Shown: positions 7,841 through 16,735 of the stretch, piece after piece
Layout: every line of letters starts with the position of its first letter
Numbering within the stretch: the first letter of the stretch is position 1
Source: Collinsella sp. zg1085
Lineage (GTDB): Bacteria; Actinomycetota; Coriobacteriia; Coriobacteriales; Coriobacteriaceae
DNA: 64,000 nucleotides
Direction: 5' to 3'
Assembly (NCBI RefSeq): GCF_018889955.1
Contig: NZ_CP076545.1
Coordinates: 1,488,001-1,552,000, forward strand
Translations under genes and position numbers: made by a program
Notes under the pieces: model-generated
Told to the model about the DNA's origin: nothing
The model's database searches: none
What the model saw: the letters and a program-made list of their open reading frames with translations, nothing else

Positions 7841-8899
7841 CTAGTGCAAGCTCAAAAGATGACGGGCATTTTCATAAGCTGCTAAAAGAATAGCCTGGGG
7901 GTCTTCATCACGTTTCTCAGCACGATAGCGGCTCAGGGTATCTGCGGTAAAACCAATACATGCCGGCTCACACTCTATTCCGCGCACCGGCATGGGAGCC
8001 ATGTACGGGCAGTCGGTTTCAAACAGTATGCGGTCAAGCGAACATGCTACAAAGGCTGCCCGCAGCTCATCATTGACCGAAAACGTTGCAGCGCCACCAA
8101 AAGCAATATGACAGCCCAAATCAACCGCTTCTTGCATGGTGGCGGTGTCTTCGCAAAAACAGTGTAAGATACAACCAGCCTTGGGGACACCTACGCTTCT
8201 GAGCAGGTCAAAAGCATCACGATGTGCTTGACGCTTAGAGTCTAAGGCATCGTTTCTAAGGTGAAGCTCTACCGGAACATGTTGGGCGAGTGCCACCTCA
8301 AGCTGCGCTTGCATAACGCTTATCTGCAACTCACGCGGGGCGGGTGCGATGTTGTCGTCATGGTCTATGTGATAATCAAGCCCAATTTCACCTACACCAA
8401 CACAGTATGGGTCGCACAGAGCCTGAGCTAGCAATGCCGTATGTTTAGAGGTATAGCGCGAGGCACCGTAGGGGTGTACGCCCACCAAGTAGCCAATGTT
8501 GTCAAAAAGCGTAAGCGGACTACTATTAGCAACCGAGCTGTTAGCAAGCGTAGAGGTGTCGCCTGGCGGCAAGGTATCTTCTTTTGCACAATCAAAGAGC
8601 AGTGCATTTTCTTTAAGATATGTCTCTGTCATCTCGTGAGCCGCAGCTATCCAACTACGCAGCTGCTCTTGAAAATGCTCCAAGCTTAAAGTATCTCCGA
8701 GAGGGTCAAACAGTGTGGTAAGCTGGCGCACGCCCGCAAGCTCCGCACGAGCAAGACATACCGCCGGGTCCTTCTCCCAAAAACAGGTAAGGTGCGCATG
8801 CGTATCGGCCAGAGCAACTGGAAGTTGCGGTGCCTCATATTGTTTTAGCTTCTTTTTAACTCGCTTCTCAAAACAAATTGGCAGCTCAAGTTTAGTCAC
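7841..8899 (-). CDS. tatD: TatD-family metal-dependent hydrolase
   Basis: 352 residues with all TatD metal motifs: DTHAHL, GEIGLDYH, ELHLRN, CILHCFCED and FETDCPYM. TatD proteins are 3'-5' exonucleases/DNases of uncertain physiological role. It is about 90 residues longer than typical members, owing to a basic N-terminal extension and a serine/threonine-rich insertion around residues 105-135. It starts with GTG at 8899, preceded by AAGGGG, overlapping rsmA by 8 bp. The metG-tatD-rsmA order is common in Gram-positive genomes. Confidence 0.9.
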   Translation of the reverse strand: MTKLELPICFEKRVKKKLKQYEAPQLPVALADTHAHLTCFWEKDPAVCLARAELAGVRQLTTLFDPLGDTLSLEHFQEQLRSWIAAAHEMTETYLKENALLFDCAKEDTLPPGDTSTLANSSVANSSPLTLFDNIGYLVGVHPYGASRYTSKHTALLAQALCDPYCVGVGEIGLDYHIDHDDNIAPAPRELQISVMQAQLEVALAQHVPVELHLRNDALDSKRQAHRDAFDLLRSVGVPKAGCILHCFCEDTATMQEAVDLGCHIAFGGAATFSVNDELRAAFVACSLDRILFETDCPYMAPMPVRGIECEPACIGFTADTLSRYRAEKRDEDPQAILLAAYENARHLLSLH

Positions 8900-9791
8900 A
8901 GCGTTTCCCCTTATGCACTACACCAAGTGCCACAAGTGCTGTAGCAAGGCGAATAAAATCAGGCAGCGCCAAAGTCTCACCCCGCGAGGTGGCAGCTATG
9001 CCACTTTGCTCAAAGGCTGCATCGAGCAGGGTCTTATCAAATCCTGCAGCCGTCATAGAATTTCGCACGGTTTTACGACGCTGAACAAAACACGCATCGA
9101 TAACCCGCTCAAGCGCGGCCAGCTCAAGCTCAGCCGGAATCTCAAACCCATCATATGTTGTTCGCCTGTCAAGACGTATTACTGCCGAGTCAACATGAGG
9201 TGCAGGCATAAAACAGCGCGGAGGTACCTCAAACCGACCAGTTACCTGTACGTATAAGCCCAGCTTTGCGGTGTATGCGCCATATGCCTTAGTACCTGGA
9301 TGCGCGGCAATGCGATCCGCTACTTCTTTTTGTACCATGACCACGCAACGCTTAAGGGTTGGAAACTTAGCTATATAGTCCAGAATAAGTGTGGCTGCTA
9401 CGTTATAAGGAAGATTAGCTACAAAAAGTTCTGGCTCGCCGCCGGCATGGGCAACAATCTCTTCTGCCGAAATCTGCAGTGCATCTCCCAACATATAGGT
9501 AAAATGCGGGTTGGCGGCGGCGTGATTTGCCAGTACAGGCTCTAAATCGGTATCCATTTCAAGAGAGATAAGCTGGGCTGCCTCCTGCAAAAGAGCCAAA
9601 CTCAGAGTTCCAATACCAGGACCTACCTCAAGCACCCGCTCAGTGCCGGTTAACTCTGAGAGCGCCATAATCTTCTCGATAACGTGATTGTCTACCAAAA
9701 AGTTCTGACCAAAACGATACTTTGTTGTGAGGCCATAGGCATCAAGCAGCGCACGTGTTGCCGTGGGGCTCGCGAGCAAAGAGGTAGTCAT
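8892..9791 (-). CDS. rsmA: 16S rRNA dimethyladenosine transferase RsmA/KsgA
   Basis: 299 residues. The SAM-binding motif VLEVGPGIGTLSLAL and catalytic NLPYNVA identify the KsgA/Dim1 family, which dimethylates the two adjacent adenosines of helix 45 during 30S maturation. The N-terminal KYRFGQNFLVD segment is typical. The stop region overlaps the tatD start, indicating coupled translation. It lies 55 bp downstream of metG and is probably in the same operon. Confidence 0.96.
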   Translation of the reverse strand: MTTSLLASPTATRALLDAYGLTTKYRFGQNFLVDNHVIEKIMALSELTGTERVLEVGPGIGTLSLALLQEAAQLISLEMDTDLEPVLANHAAANPHFTYMLGDALQISAEEIVAHAGGEPELFVANLPYNVAATLILDYIAKFPTLKRCVVMVQKEVADRIAAHPGTKAYGAYTAKLGLYVQVTGRFEVPPRCFMPAPHVDSAVIRLDRRTTYDGFEIPAELELAALERVIDACFVQRRKTVRNSMTAAGFDKTLLDAAFEQSGIAATSRGETLALPDFIRLATALVALGVVHKGKRCD

Positions 9792-9846
9792 GGATACCGG
9801 TTCTTTCTCATAAAACAGCTACGATGCAGCAAAAGAATGCACCGAG

Positions 9847-11454
9847 CTATACACGTGGCTCATCGTCTAAGCGCGGGAAAAGCGCCTCACCCTTCTCAAC
9901 GGGCATACCTCCCGCAAAACCACCCCATAGCACCAGCTCATTAAGGGTTTTGCTTCCCACTTCTGCCTCGCATGACATACGGCGCAGTGCCTCAAGCGAC
10001 GTAGACGGCATAAAAGGACTTAAGAGGTGAGCCGAGATACGAATAGCTTCGAGCAGGTTATAAATAACTGCTTGAAGTTCATCAGCGCGGGCAGCATCCT
10101 TGGCAAGCGTCCATGGCTCACTGTCTTCAATGTAGTGATTTGCTGCATGGATAAGCTCCATAACCTCAGCCGCTGCATCACCATAGGCAAAGTTTGCCAT
10201 CTTGCTGGCATAGCGCTCATACAATCCAGCCGCAAGCTCAGCCAGCGGATTAGCGCTGCTATGCTCTGGGCGCACCGGAGACGTGCCACCAAAATACTTA
10301 GCACTCATGTTAAGCGAGCGTGAAATAAGATTTCCCCAGCTATTAGCAAGGTCGGCGTTATACACCTGACGCATACGTGCAAATGAAATAGCACCATCGG
10401 TACCTGGCACCACGTCGGTCATAAAGTAATAGCGATAGCCCTCAACACCCAGCATCTCAATAACTTCACGTGGGGCAATAGCATTACCCCGGCTCTTAGA
10501 CATTTTTTCGCCCTTGCCGGTTTCTTCATTGCGCACCATCAAAAAGCCGTGGGCAAACACCTGCTCAGGCAGCTTTGCACCAATTGCCATTAACATGGCC
10601 GGCCAAATAACGCAATGAAAGCGAATGATGTCTTTGCCCACCAGATGAACTTGCGCTGGCCAGCGGTGAGCAAGAACAGCATCATCTTCGGCGTTTGTTC
10701 CTCCATAACCTACGGCAGTCATATAGTTGAGCAGTGCATCAAACCACACATAGGTCACGTGCTCAGGGTCAAAAGGAACCGGGATACCCCAGTCAAAGGT
10801 GTTGCGCGAAACCGATAAGTCGTTCAGGCCGCCTGCAACAAAACTTTTTACCTCATTCATGCGAAAACTTGGTTGCACAAACTCAGGATGCTGCTCATAG
10901 AGTTCAAGCAGGCGATCTTGAAAAGCTGAGAGCTTAAAGAACCAACTCTCTTCTTGAACACGTGTTAGCTCGCGGCCGCAATCAGGGCAAAGATGAGCAC
11001 CCACTTGTCCGCTTGCTTCGGCTGCTTTAGCAACCTGCGTCTCGGTAAAAAATGTTTCATCGGGTACGCAATACCACCCATCGTAGCTGCCCTTATAGAG
11101 GTAGCCCGATTCACGCATCTGCTCCCAGAGGTGTTGTACCGCCTGTGTTTGGCGTGGCTCAGTGGTACGAATAAAATCGTCATACGAAATTTCGAGCTCT
11201 TCCCACAAATCTTTGAAGTGCGGAACTTGACTGTCACACCACGCTTGCGGGCTTAAACCATGTGCATCAGCAGCCTCAGCAACCTTTTGACCATGCTCGT
11301 CCATGCCGGTCAAAAACTTAACATCAAAACCCGCCAACCGACGAAAACGCGCCTGTACATCAGCCATGATAGTTGTATAGGCTGTGCCTAAATGCGGGGC
11401 AGCATTCACGTAATAAATAGGTGTCGATAAAAAGTAAGATGGTGCTTCTGGCAT
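9847..11454 (-). CDS. metG: Methionyl-tRNA synthetase
   Basis: 535 residues. The HIGH-type motif is PHLGTAYTT near residue 20 and the second signature is KMSKSRGNAI. A zinc-binding CPDCGREL segment lies within the connective domain, followed by EESWFFKLS. The protein ends after the anticodon-binding helical domain; the C-terminal EMAP/tRNA-binding domain found in longer MetRS is absent. It charges initiator and elongator tRNA-Met. It heads the metG-rsmA-tatD group. Confidence 0.96.
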   Translation of the reverse strand: MPEAPSYFLSTPIYYVNAAPHLGTAYTTIMADVQARFRRLAGFDVKFLTGMDEHGQKVAEAADAHGLSPQAWCDSQVPHFKDLWEELEISYDDFIRTTEPRQTQAVQHLWEQMRESGYLYKGSYDGWYCVPDETFFTETQVAKAAEASGQVGAHLCPDCGRELTRVQEESWFFKLSAFQDRLLELYEQHPEFVQPSFRMNEVKSFVAGGLNDLSVSRNTFDWGIPVPFDPEHVTYVWFDALLNYMTAVGYGGTNAEDDAVLAHRWPAQVHLVGKDIIRFHCVIWPAMLMAIGAKLPEQVFAHGFLMVRNEETGKGEKMSKSRGNAIAPREVIEMLGVEGYRYYFMTDVVPGTDGAISFARMRQVYNADLANSWGNLISRSLNMSAKYFGGTSPVRPEHSSANPLAELAAGLYERYASKMANFAYGDAAAEVMELIHAANHYIEDSEPWTLAKDAARADELQAVIYNLLEAIRISAHLLSPFMPSTSLEALRRMSCEAEVGSKTLNELVLWGGFAGGMPVEKGEALFPRLDDEPRV

Positions 11455-11574
11455 AACCGAGACCTCTCTCTGGGGTCAAATCTTCAAAACTCTAGCTATG
11501 GTACCTCAAAGCAAGCTTTTACAACCAGTTTGTAAGAGGAAGATATACAGAAGAGCAACGATATGCGAAGCGAT

Positions 11575-12495
11575 TTAGTTGCCAAGCTTTTCCTGCCGCG
11601 CAAGCAACTGCTCATAAACCTCACGCTTGCGCACAGAATATTGCTGGGCAAGACGTTTAGCTGCATGCGTTGGCGACTCCCCTGCAGCAAGCGCCGCATC
11701 AATGTCTGCCTCTAAACGCTCTGTATGCGCGGCAGCAAGATTGCTCCCTTTGATTTCTGTTTCTCCTGCGGCGGGTGGTGCTATCACCAGCACTATCTCG
11801 CCTTTAAGCTCTGGGCGCGCTAAAAACTGCTCCGCAAGCTCAGCAGCACTACCACGCACAATCTCCTCGTGGAGCTTGGTAAGCTCCCGACATACGGCGC
11901 ACATGCGCGTAGGTAGAACCTCGGCAAGCGTCTTAAGACTTGTTGCTATGCGATGCGGCGACTCATAAAACAAAAGCGTTGCTGGTACACCCGCCAGCTC
12001 GTGCAAACGCTTGAGCTGATCACCGTGTTTGCGCGGGAAAAAACCAGCAAACAAAAAAGCATCAGTGGCTAAGCCGCTTGCTACCAGTGCGGTAATACAT
12101 GCAGACGGTCCAGGAATTACATCAACAAGCACGCCTGCCTCGCGAGCGGCATTGATAAGCAGCTGCCCTGGGTCTGAAATGCTTGGCATACCAGCATCTG
12201 AGGCATAGACCACCTGTTGACCAGCTGCAATACGCTCCAAAATGCGTGGTAGACGTGCAGCAATAGTATGCTCGTCAGCCCGCATGAGCTCAGGCGTTGC
12301 GCCAACATGAGCTAACAATTTGGCAGTTACCCGCGTATCTTCGCAGCACACCACATCAGCTGCACAAAATGCCTCAGCAACGCGAGGGCTCAAATCGCCG
12401 AGATTGCCAATGGGTGTTCCTACAACCATCAAACGACCCATCTGTGCAACTGGCTTGCCCGTACCCTGCTCTACCTCGTTGTTTAGTAATGCCAT
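11575..12495 (-). CDS. rsmI: 16S rRNA (cytidine-1402 2'-O) methyltransferase
   Basis: 306 residues of the tetrapyrrole-methylase fold. Signatures are VVGTPIGNLGDLSPR, CCEDTRVTAKLL, ASDAGMPSISDPG and FLFAGFFPRK. RsmI methylates C1402 of 16S rRNA together with RsmH. The C-terminal helical tail (HAAKRLAQQYSVRKREVYEQLL) is a standard RsmI feature. It stands between the GH5 gene and metG on the minus strand, with a 120-bp gap to metG. Confidence 0.95.
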   Translation of the reverse strand: MALLNNEVEQGTGKPVAQMGRLMVVGTPIGNLGDLSPRVAEAFCAADVVCCEDTRVTAKLLAHVGATPELMRADEHTIAARLPRILERIAAGQQVVYASDAGMPSISDPGQLLINAAREAGVLVDVIPGPSACITALVASGLATDAFLFAGFFPRKHGDQLKRLHELAGVPATLLFYESPHRIATSLKTLAEVLPTRMCAVCRELTKLHEEIVRGSAAELAEQFLARPELKGEIVLVIAPPAAGETEIKGSNLAAAHTERLEADIDAALAAGESPTHAAKRLAQQYSVRKREVYEQLLARQEKLGN

Positions 12496-12510
12496 AACAA
12501 TCCTTGCTCG

Positions 12511-13683
12511 CTATTCCAGCATGGCGCGCTCAAGGGTACCGAGTGCAACCCGCGCGTCCCATGCAGGAATCCGTTTTTCTGTTTTCCACGTTTGAAAAAA
12601 CCAGCCAGCACACTGCTTAAATGCACTCAACTGATTAGCTATAAACACCCGCTCATAAGCAGCACGACCCTCGGGTGTTACCCGCGAGCTTGACAGCACT
12701 GCCGCGCCTGACCACTCACCAACAAGCACGGGAAAGCCCGTCTGTTGTGCCAGCTCAATACTTGCTTTTGTGCGCACAATTGCCTGTACAATGCCTTTCG
12801 GCGAGGTTATATCTTGTGCAAACTGGTCGCGATAATGATATACATGCACGTCAATCATGATATTTTCGTAGGTAGACCCACGCATAAAACCACGCCACCG
12901 CTCGGGATGACCCGAGTCAGAAAAGATAATAGCCTTGCTTGCTGGCATATGAGCACGAATACGTGCATAGGCGTCGCGATAGTAATTTCTTAAGTAGTGA
13001 ATAGGAATACCATCACTCATGGCAAAAAGCCCCTGGCGTACCCGCATCACAGGCGCGTCCAAGAGCTCAATTCCTGCTAAGGCATCATCCTCTCCATAGC
13101 GTATAGCCAGCTTTTCGAGCACTTCAAGCGCAGCGTAACGACCATTATGCGAGGCATGCCACTCGGCAATATAGTTTGGTGCCGTAGTAGGTTCATGGGC
13201 ATCGCCCTGACCACCGGGAACCGTCGCGAGTGTTAGTATCACAGCAATCTCATACTGATTTGCCCATTCAAAGGCTCTATCAATATAGTCAATAAGCGGA
13301 ATATAGGTCTTCCCTTCTGACTGCACGCCAAAGGCATACCACGGCACAGGAATACGCACTGCATTAAGGCCGATAAGCGCCATACGGCGAAAGTCCGCCT
13401 CGGTGATAAAGCTTTCCAAATGCTGGCGGAGACGCTCATTATACTCAGTTGTGCCCAAGGCCTGCTGTAGCTCCTGCTCGGTTGAGGCACCCGTTCCCTC
13501 AAACAGCGTTGGACAAACCCACGGCTCAGGAATAAGCCAGCCCGACAGATTAGCGCCTCGAAGCTGACCATAGGCAGGGAGCTTTTGCTTGCGGCGACGC
13601 AAACGCACGCGATTTATGGCAGCTTGTCTCAGCGTTTGAGAATCCATCACATGCCCCATTTCCAAACAGACATAGTTGAGCAT
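12511..13683 (-). CDS. GH5-family protein with altered acid/base motif
   Basis: 390 residues, resembling exo-beta-1,3-glucanase-like GH5 proteins: LRGANLSGWLIPEPW near residues 41-55, RIPVPWYAF, DVHVYHYRDQF and the nucleophile motif VGEWSGA with Glu323. Where active GH5 enzymes have Asn-Glu-Pro, this one reads IELLDAPV (Asp209-Ala210-Pro211), so the acid/base glutamate is missing. There is no signal peptide; it appears cytoplasmic. It may be a binding or regulatory pseudo-enzyme, or use another residue. The start is uncertain: ATG at 13683 lacks a clear ribosome-binding site, and an internal ATG at 13647 follows GGAAATGGGG. It sits 15 bp behind rsmI. Confidence 0.82.
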   Translation of the reverse strand: MLNYVCLEMGHVMDSQTLRQAAINRVRLRRRKQKLPAYGQLRGANLSGWLIPEPWVCPTLFEGTGASTEQELQQALGTTEYNERLRQHLESFITEADFRRMALIGLNAVRIPVPWYAFGVQSEGKTYIPLIDYIDRAFEWANQYEIAVILTLATVPGGQGDAHEPTTAPNYIAEWHASHNGRYAALEVLEKLAIRYGEDDALAGIELLDAPVMRVRQGLFAMSDGIPIHYLRNYYRDAYARIRAHMPASKAIIFSDSGHPERWRGFMRGSTYENIMIDVHVYHYRDQFAQDITSPKGIVQAIVRTKASIELAQQTGFPVLVGEWSGAAVLSSSRVTPEGRAAYERVFIANQLSAFKQCAGWFFQTWKTEKRIPAWDARVALGTLERAMLE

Positions 13684-13849
13684 TTTCTAACTATGGTATG
13701 ACATATGTGCACACAAAAGAGCCGAGGAAAACACCCTCATACAGGCTTCACGCACCCACGATAGCACTCACCCAGTTCCTGTGTTCGTTTCATGTATTGT
13801 TTGCTTTAGTTAACTTTAGCTGTATCGCACTGCAACAATGCAGATAACA

Positions 13850-13873
13850 AAAAGTTAGATAGTTGTAACTTTT
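13850..13873. promoter_or_regulatory. Inverted repeat upstream of the zinc-uptake operon
   Basis: AAAAGTTA (13850-13857) and its exact complement TAACTTTT (13866-13873) lie about 100 bp before the zinT-like start. It does not match a Zur box that I know, but its place suggests a metalloregulator operator or promoter-associated element. Confidence 0.35.
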
Positions 13874-13973
13874 ACATCACTTCTTCTTTTTGTTGGTGTG
13901 CAAGCTCTGTACACCTTATGCCGGCGCTTTATCTATCCGTGTTCACGATTCACTACTCAGGATTGGAGTCCCC

Positions 13974-14630
13974 GTGAAAACACACCGCGTACTTGCCGCA
14001 ACAACTATGCTCGCCTTGAGTCTTACGCTTGTCGCCTGTAACAACAAGCCAGCACCTGCAGGCAGTAGTTCAAAACCCGCTGCCGAGACATCGCAAGGTT
14101 CTGCGCCTATGCAAAAAGCCCCTGCTAAAACCAAGGTTTCTCTTGCTGACTGGGAGGGAACTTGGAATGGTTTTCATGGCTACCTAGACAACCCCGAGCT
14201 TGATAGCACCTATGAAGAGGTTGCCGGGCGTGACAGCAAAAAGGCTGACGAGGTAAAAGCTGAAATTAAGAAAAAAGTTGCCGCAGATTTTACGGGCATC
14301 ACCATCAAGGGTGACAAGATTTCTTTCCTTGATGGGTTTGAGAAAGATGGCGGCAAGGAGCTAAGCTCTGCAACATATAGCTTTGTTGAGTCTCGCAAGG
14401 TTACCCACGGTGGTGCCGAACTTGAATGGGATATTTTCAAGGCAAACGAAGCTGATGCCCCCTACCCCTACATGGTACTTATGCCAGTACACGGCGAAGA
14501 AGAGCTCGTGCACTTCCACCTGCGCTACGGCAATAGCATTGATGACATCATGGCACGCGACGATTGGTATCCCACTTTTGTAGCCCCCTCCTCAACTATG
14601 GGCCAAATTAAGGAAGAAATCAAAGAGTAG
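13974..14630 (+). CDS. zinT: ZinT-like zinc-binding lipoprotein
   Basis: 218 residues starting at GTG 13974, chosen because GGAG lies 5 nt upstream and the product then opens with a lipoprotein signal (lipobox LVAC, Cys22). After an Ala/Pro/Ser-rich linker comes a ZinT/YodA domain: LADWEGTWNGFHGYLDNPEL, TGITIKGDKISF and the metal-binding HFHLRYG near the C terminus. ZinT captures zinc outside the membrane and passes it to ZnuA. In streptococci these two are fused as AdcA; here they are separate neighbouring genes. It is the first gene of zinT-znuA-znuC-znuB. Confidence 0.9.
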   Translation: MKTHRVLAATTMLALSLTLVACNNKPAPAGSSSKPAAETSQGSAPMQKAPAKTKVSLADWEGTWNGFHGYLDNPELDSTYEEVAGRDSKKADEVKAEIKKKVAADFTGITIKGDKISFLDGFEKDGGKELSSATYSFVESRKVTHGGAELEWDIFKANEADAPYPYMVLMPVHGEEELVHFHLRYGNSIDDIMARDDWYPTFVAPSSTMGQIKEEIKE

Positions 14631-14724
14631 CTGCCGTTTTTCTGTAGGCGAAGTCCCCCTTCGCACCGATGAACTCGTCTCCTTTACCGCCCCAGTAAAG
14701 GAGACGAGTCTTGTAAGGAAACCT

Positions 14725-16077
14725 ATGTACGATTATGCATATACCCGACGCGCTGCCCTCAAGCTTGGCTTTGCCGCAAGCACGCTTGGTCTCGGAGCCC
14801 TGCTTGCGGGCTGCACGACACCGCGAAACACCGACGGTCGTCCCCTTATATTTGCTTCGTTTTATCCGGTTGTTAACCTTGTACAAGCAATAGTTGGTGA
14901 AACCGCCGATGTACGAGCCTTTATGCCCACCAACAAAGACCCACATGCTTGGGAGCCAACACCTCGACGCATGGCTGAGCTCGCAGAATCTGACGCCTTG
15001 ATTCTCAATGGTGCCAATATGGAGCGCTGGGCTCCTCAGGTGCGCAATGCCCTACCTCAACTCCCTATACTCACCTTATCGGATAGCATCGACCTCATCA
15101 CTTATAAAGGCGCTGCAGCCATGGGCGAATTTCAATATATGGCTCGGCTTGAGCTTGAGAGCGGTACCTACGGCTTTGAGTTTGGGCACACCCACGAAGA
15201 CATTATGCGCGTTGCCTTTTTTAAGCCATCCAGAACTAGCTCACTTGAAGAACTGGTTGCTGCAGGCCGCGAAATCATGCGCGAACAAGGGCAGGTAGTA
15301 GCGCAACACAAGACCTTTACGGTTAAAGAAAAACAGGTGTATGCGCTCGAAATGGGGCATGAGTCGGGCTACATTGGCTTCACGCTACCCAGCAAAGGTC
15401 CTTGGGTTTTGATTGCTGACCGTGCATCTGAGTCGTTACTCTCCTACCGCTTGGTTAATAACGAAACCGATGCTGTGGATATTCCTGCAAAGTCGCTCCT
15501 TGAGGGTTCGTCATCTGGGCATGACACGATTACTTTTGATCCACATTCTTGGCTGAGTCTACTCAATGCCAAACGCGCATGCAACGCGCTCTACGATTAT
15601 CTGGTTGAACGCTACCCGCAGCATGCGGACATCTATCGCAAAAATAAACGCAAGATTGTGTCTCGCCTTACCGAGCTTTCGGCTGAATATGATCAAAAGT
15701 TTGCAGAGCTTGAACGGCGAGAATTTGTAGTTACGCATAACGCGTATGCCTACCTTTGTCGTGACTTTAATATTAAACAATACCCCTTACAGGGACTCAC
15801 CTCTACCGAAGCGCCCGCACTTAAAACCATGCGCAAGGCCATCAGTTTTTGCAAGGAGCGCCATATTCGCACAATATTTTATGAGCAAGGGCAAAGCTCA
15901 AAAGGTGCCGATACGCTCGCCGCAGAGATTGGTGGTGCAACTTGTCCGTTGTGTTCGATGGAATATGTTGCTGACCACGATGGTGCTGATGCTGGTGGCT
16001 ACGTTGAAATTATGAGGTCCAATATCGAGGCAATTTATCAATCTTTGTATGAGGAGGGTACCCATGCACATTCTTGA
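14725..16077 (+). CDS. znuA: Zinc ABC transporter substrate-binding lipoprotein ZnuA with large insertion
   Basis: 450 residues. The N terminus has a twin-arginine (YTRRAALKLG) and a lipobox (LLAGC, Cys30), so it is probably a Tat-exported lipoprotein. Cluster A-I metal ligands are visible: His74 (DPHAWEP), His274 (DPHSWLS), His338 (VVTHNAYAY) and Glu388 (FYEQGQ). In usual ZnuA proteins His74 and the second ligand are separated by a short His-rich loop; here about 140 residues (126-268) intervene, with their own GHTHED and GHESGY motifs. RBS GTAAGG precedes the ATG. Downstream znuC overlaps by 14 bp. Confidence 0.93.
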   Translation: MYDYAYTRRAALKLGFAASTLGLGALLAGCTTPRNTDGRPLIFASFYPVVNLVQAIVGETADVRAFMPTNKDPHAWEPTPRRMAELAESDALILNGANMERWAPQVRNALPQLPILTLSDSIDLITYKGAAAMGEFQYMARLELESGTYGFEFGHTHEDIMRVAFFKPSRTSSLEELVAAGREIMREQGQVVAQHKTFTVKEKQVYALEMGHESGYIGFTLPSKGPWVLIADRASESLLSYRLVNNETDAVDIPAKSLLEGSSSGHDTITFDPHSWLSLLNAKRACNALYDYLVERYPQHADIYRKNKRKIVSRLTELSAEYDQKFAELERREFVVTHNAYAYLCRDFNIKQYPLQGLTSTEAPALKTMRKAISFCKERHIRTIFYEQGQSSKGADTLAAEIGGATCPLCSMEYVADHDGADAGGYVEIMRSNIEAIYQSLYEEGTHAHS

Positions 16078-16735
16078 GATACAAGATTTACGCTTTGGTT
16101 ATACCGCAGAGCCTGTGCTCCAAGGGGTATCTCTGAGTATTGCAGCTGGCCAGATGGTCTGCATCACAGGCGAAAATGGGTCAGGTAAATCAACCTTATT
16201 AAAGCTTTTACTCGGCGAGCTCACGGGATATAGTGGCGAGATTAAACTTTTTGGCAAAGCACAAGGACACGCAAGCAACTACGCCCATATAGGCTATGTG
16301 CCGCAAGCAAGTGTTATGGACAAAGTTGCCTTTCCCACCACCTGCCGTGAGCTGGTAGTGCTTCAGTTGCAACGTCAATTTGGTTGGCCGCATACTCCTC
16401 GTAAGGCTCAGCTATGCAAAGCCGATGCCATGCTTGAGCGCATGGGGCTTAAACCCTATGCACGCACACCGTTCAATGAGCTATCAGGTGGGCTGCAACA
16501 ACGCGTTATGATTGCACGAGCGCTCATGAGCAAGCCAAAGCTCCTTGTGCTTGATGAACCTACTGCCGGGGTTGATGTTGAAAGCAAGGCTCAGTTTTTG
16601 CAGCTACTCACGGAGATTCATGAGCGCGATGGCCTCACCATGCTCTTTGTTTCGCATGAACTTGATTTTGTGACGCGTTATATCGACTTTGACGCGATTC
16701 ACCGTATTGAGAACGGAAGGATTGTCCATGCTTGA
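16064..16735 (+). CDS. znuC: Zinc ABC transporter ATP-binding protein
   Basis: 223 residues. Walker A GENGSGKST, signature LSGGLQQRV, Walker B LLVLDEP and the switch histidine in LFVSHELDF are all present. The ATG at 16064 follows GAGGAGGG and overlaps the end of znuA; a longer frame from 16049 would start within the ribosome-binding site. It powers uptake through ZnuB. The end overlaps znuB by 8 bp. Confidence 0.93.
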   Translation: MHILEIQDLRFGYTAEPVLQGVSLSIAAGQMVCITGENGSGKSTLLKLLLGELTGYSGEIKLFGKAQGHASNYAHIGYVPQASVMDKVAFPTTCRELVVLQLQRQFGWPHTPRKAQLCKADAMLERMGLKPYARTPFNELSGGLQQRVMIARALMSKPKLLVLDEPTAGVDVESKAQFLQLLTEIHERDGLTMLFVSHELDFVTRYIDFDAIHRIENGRIVHA

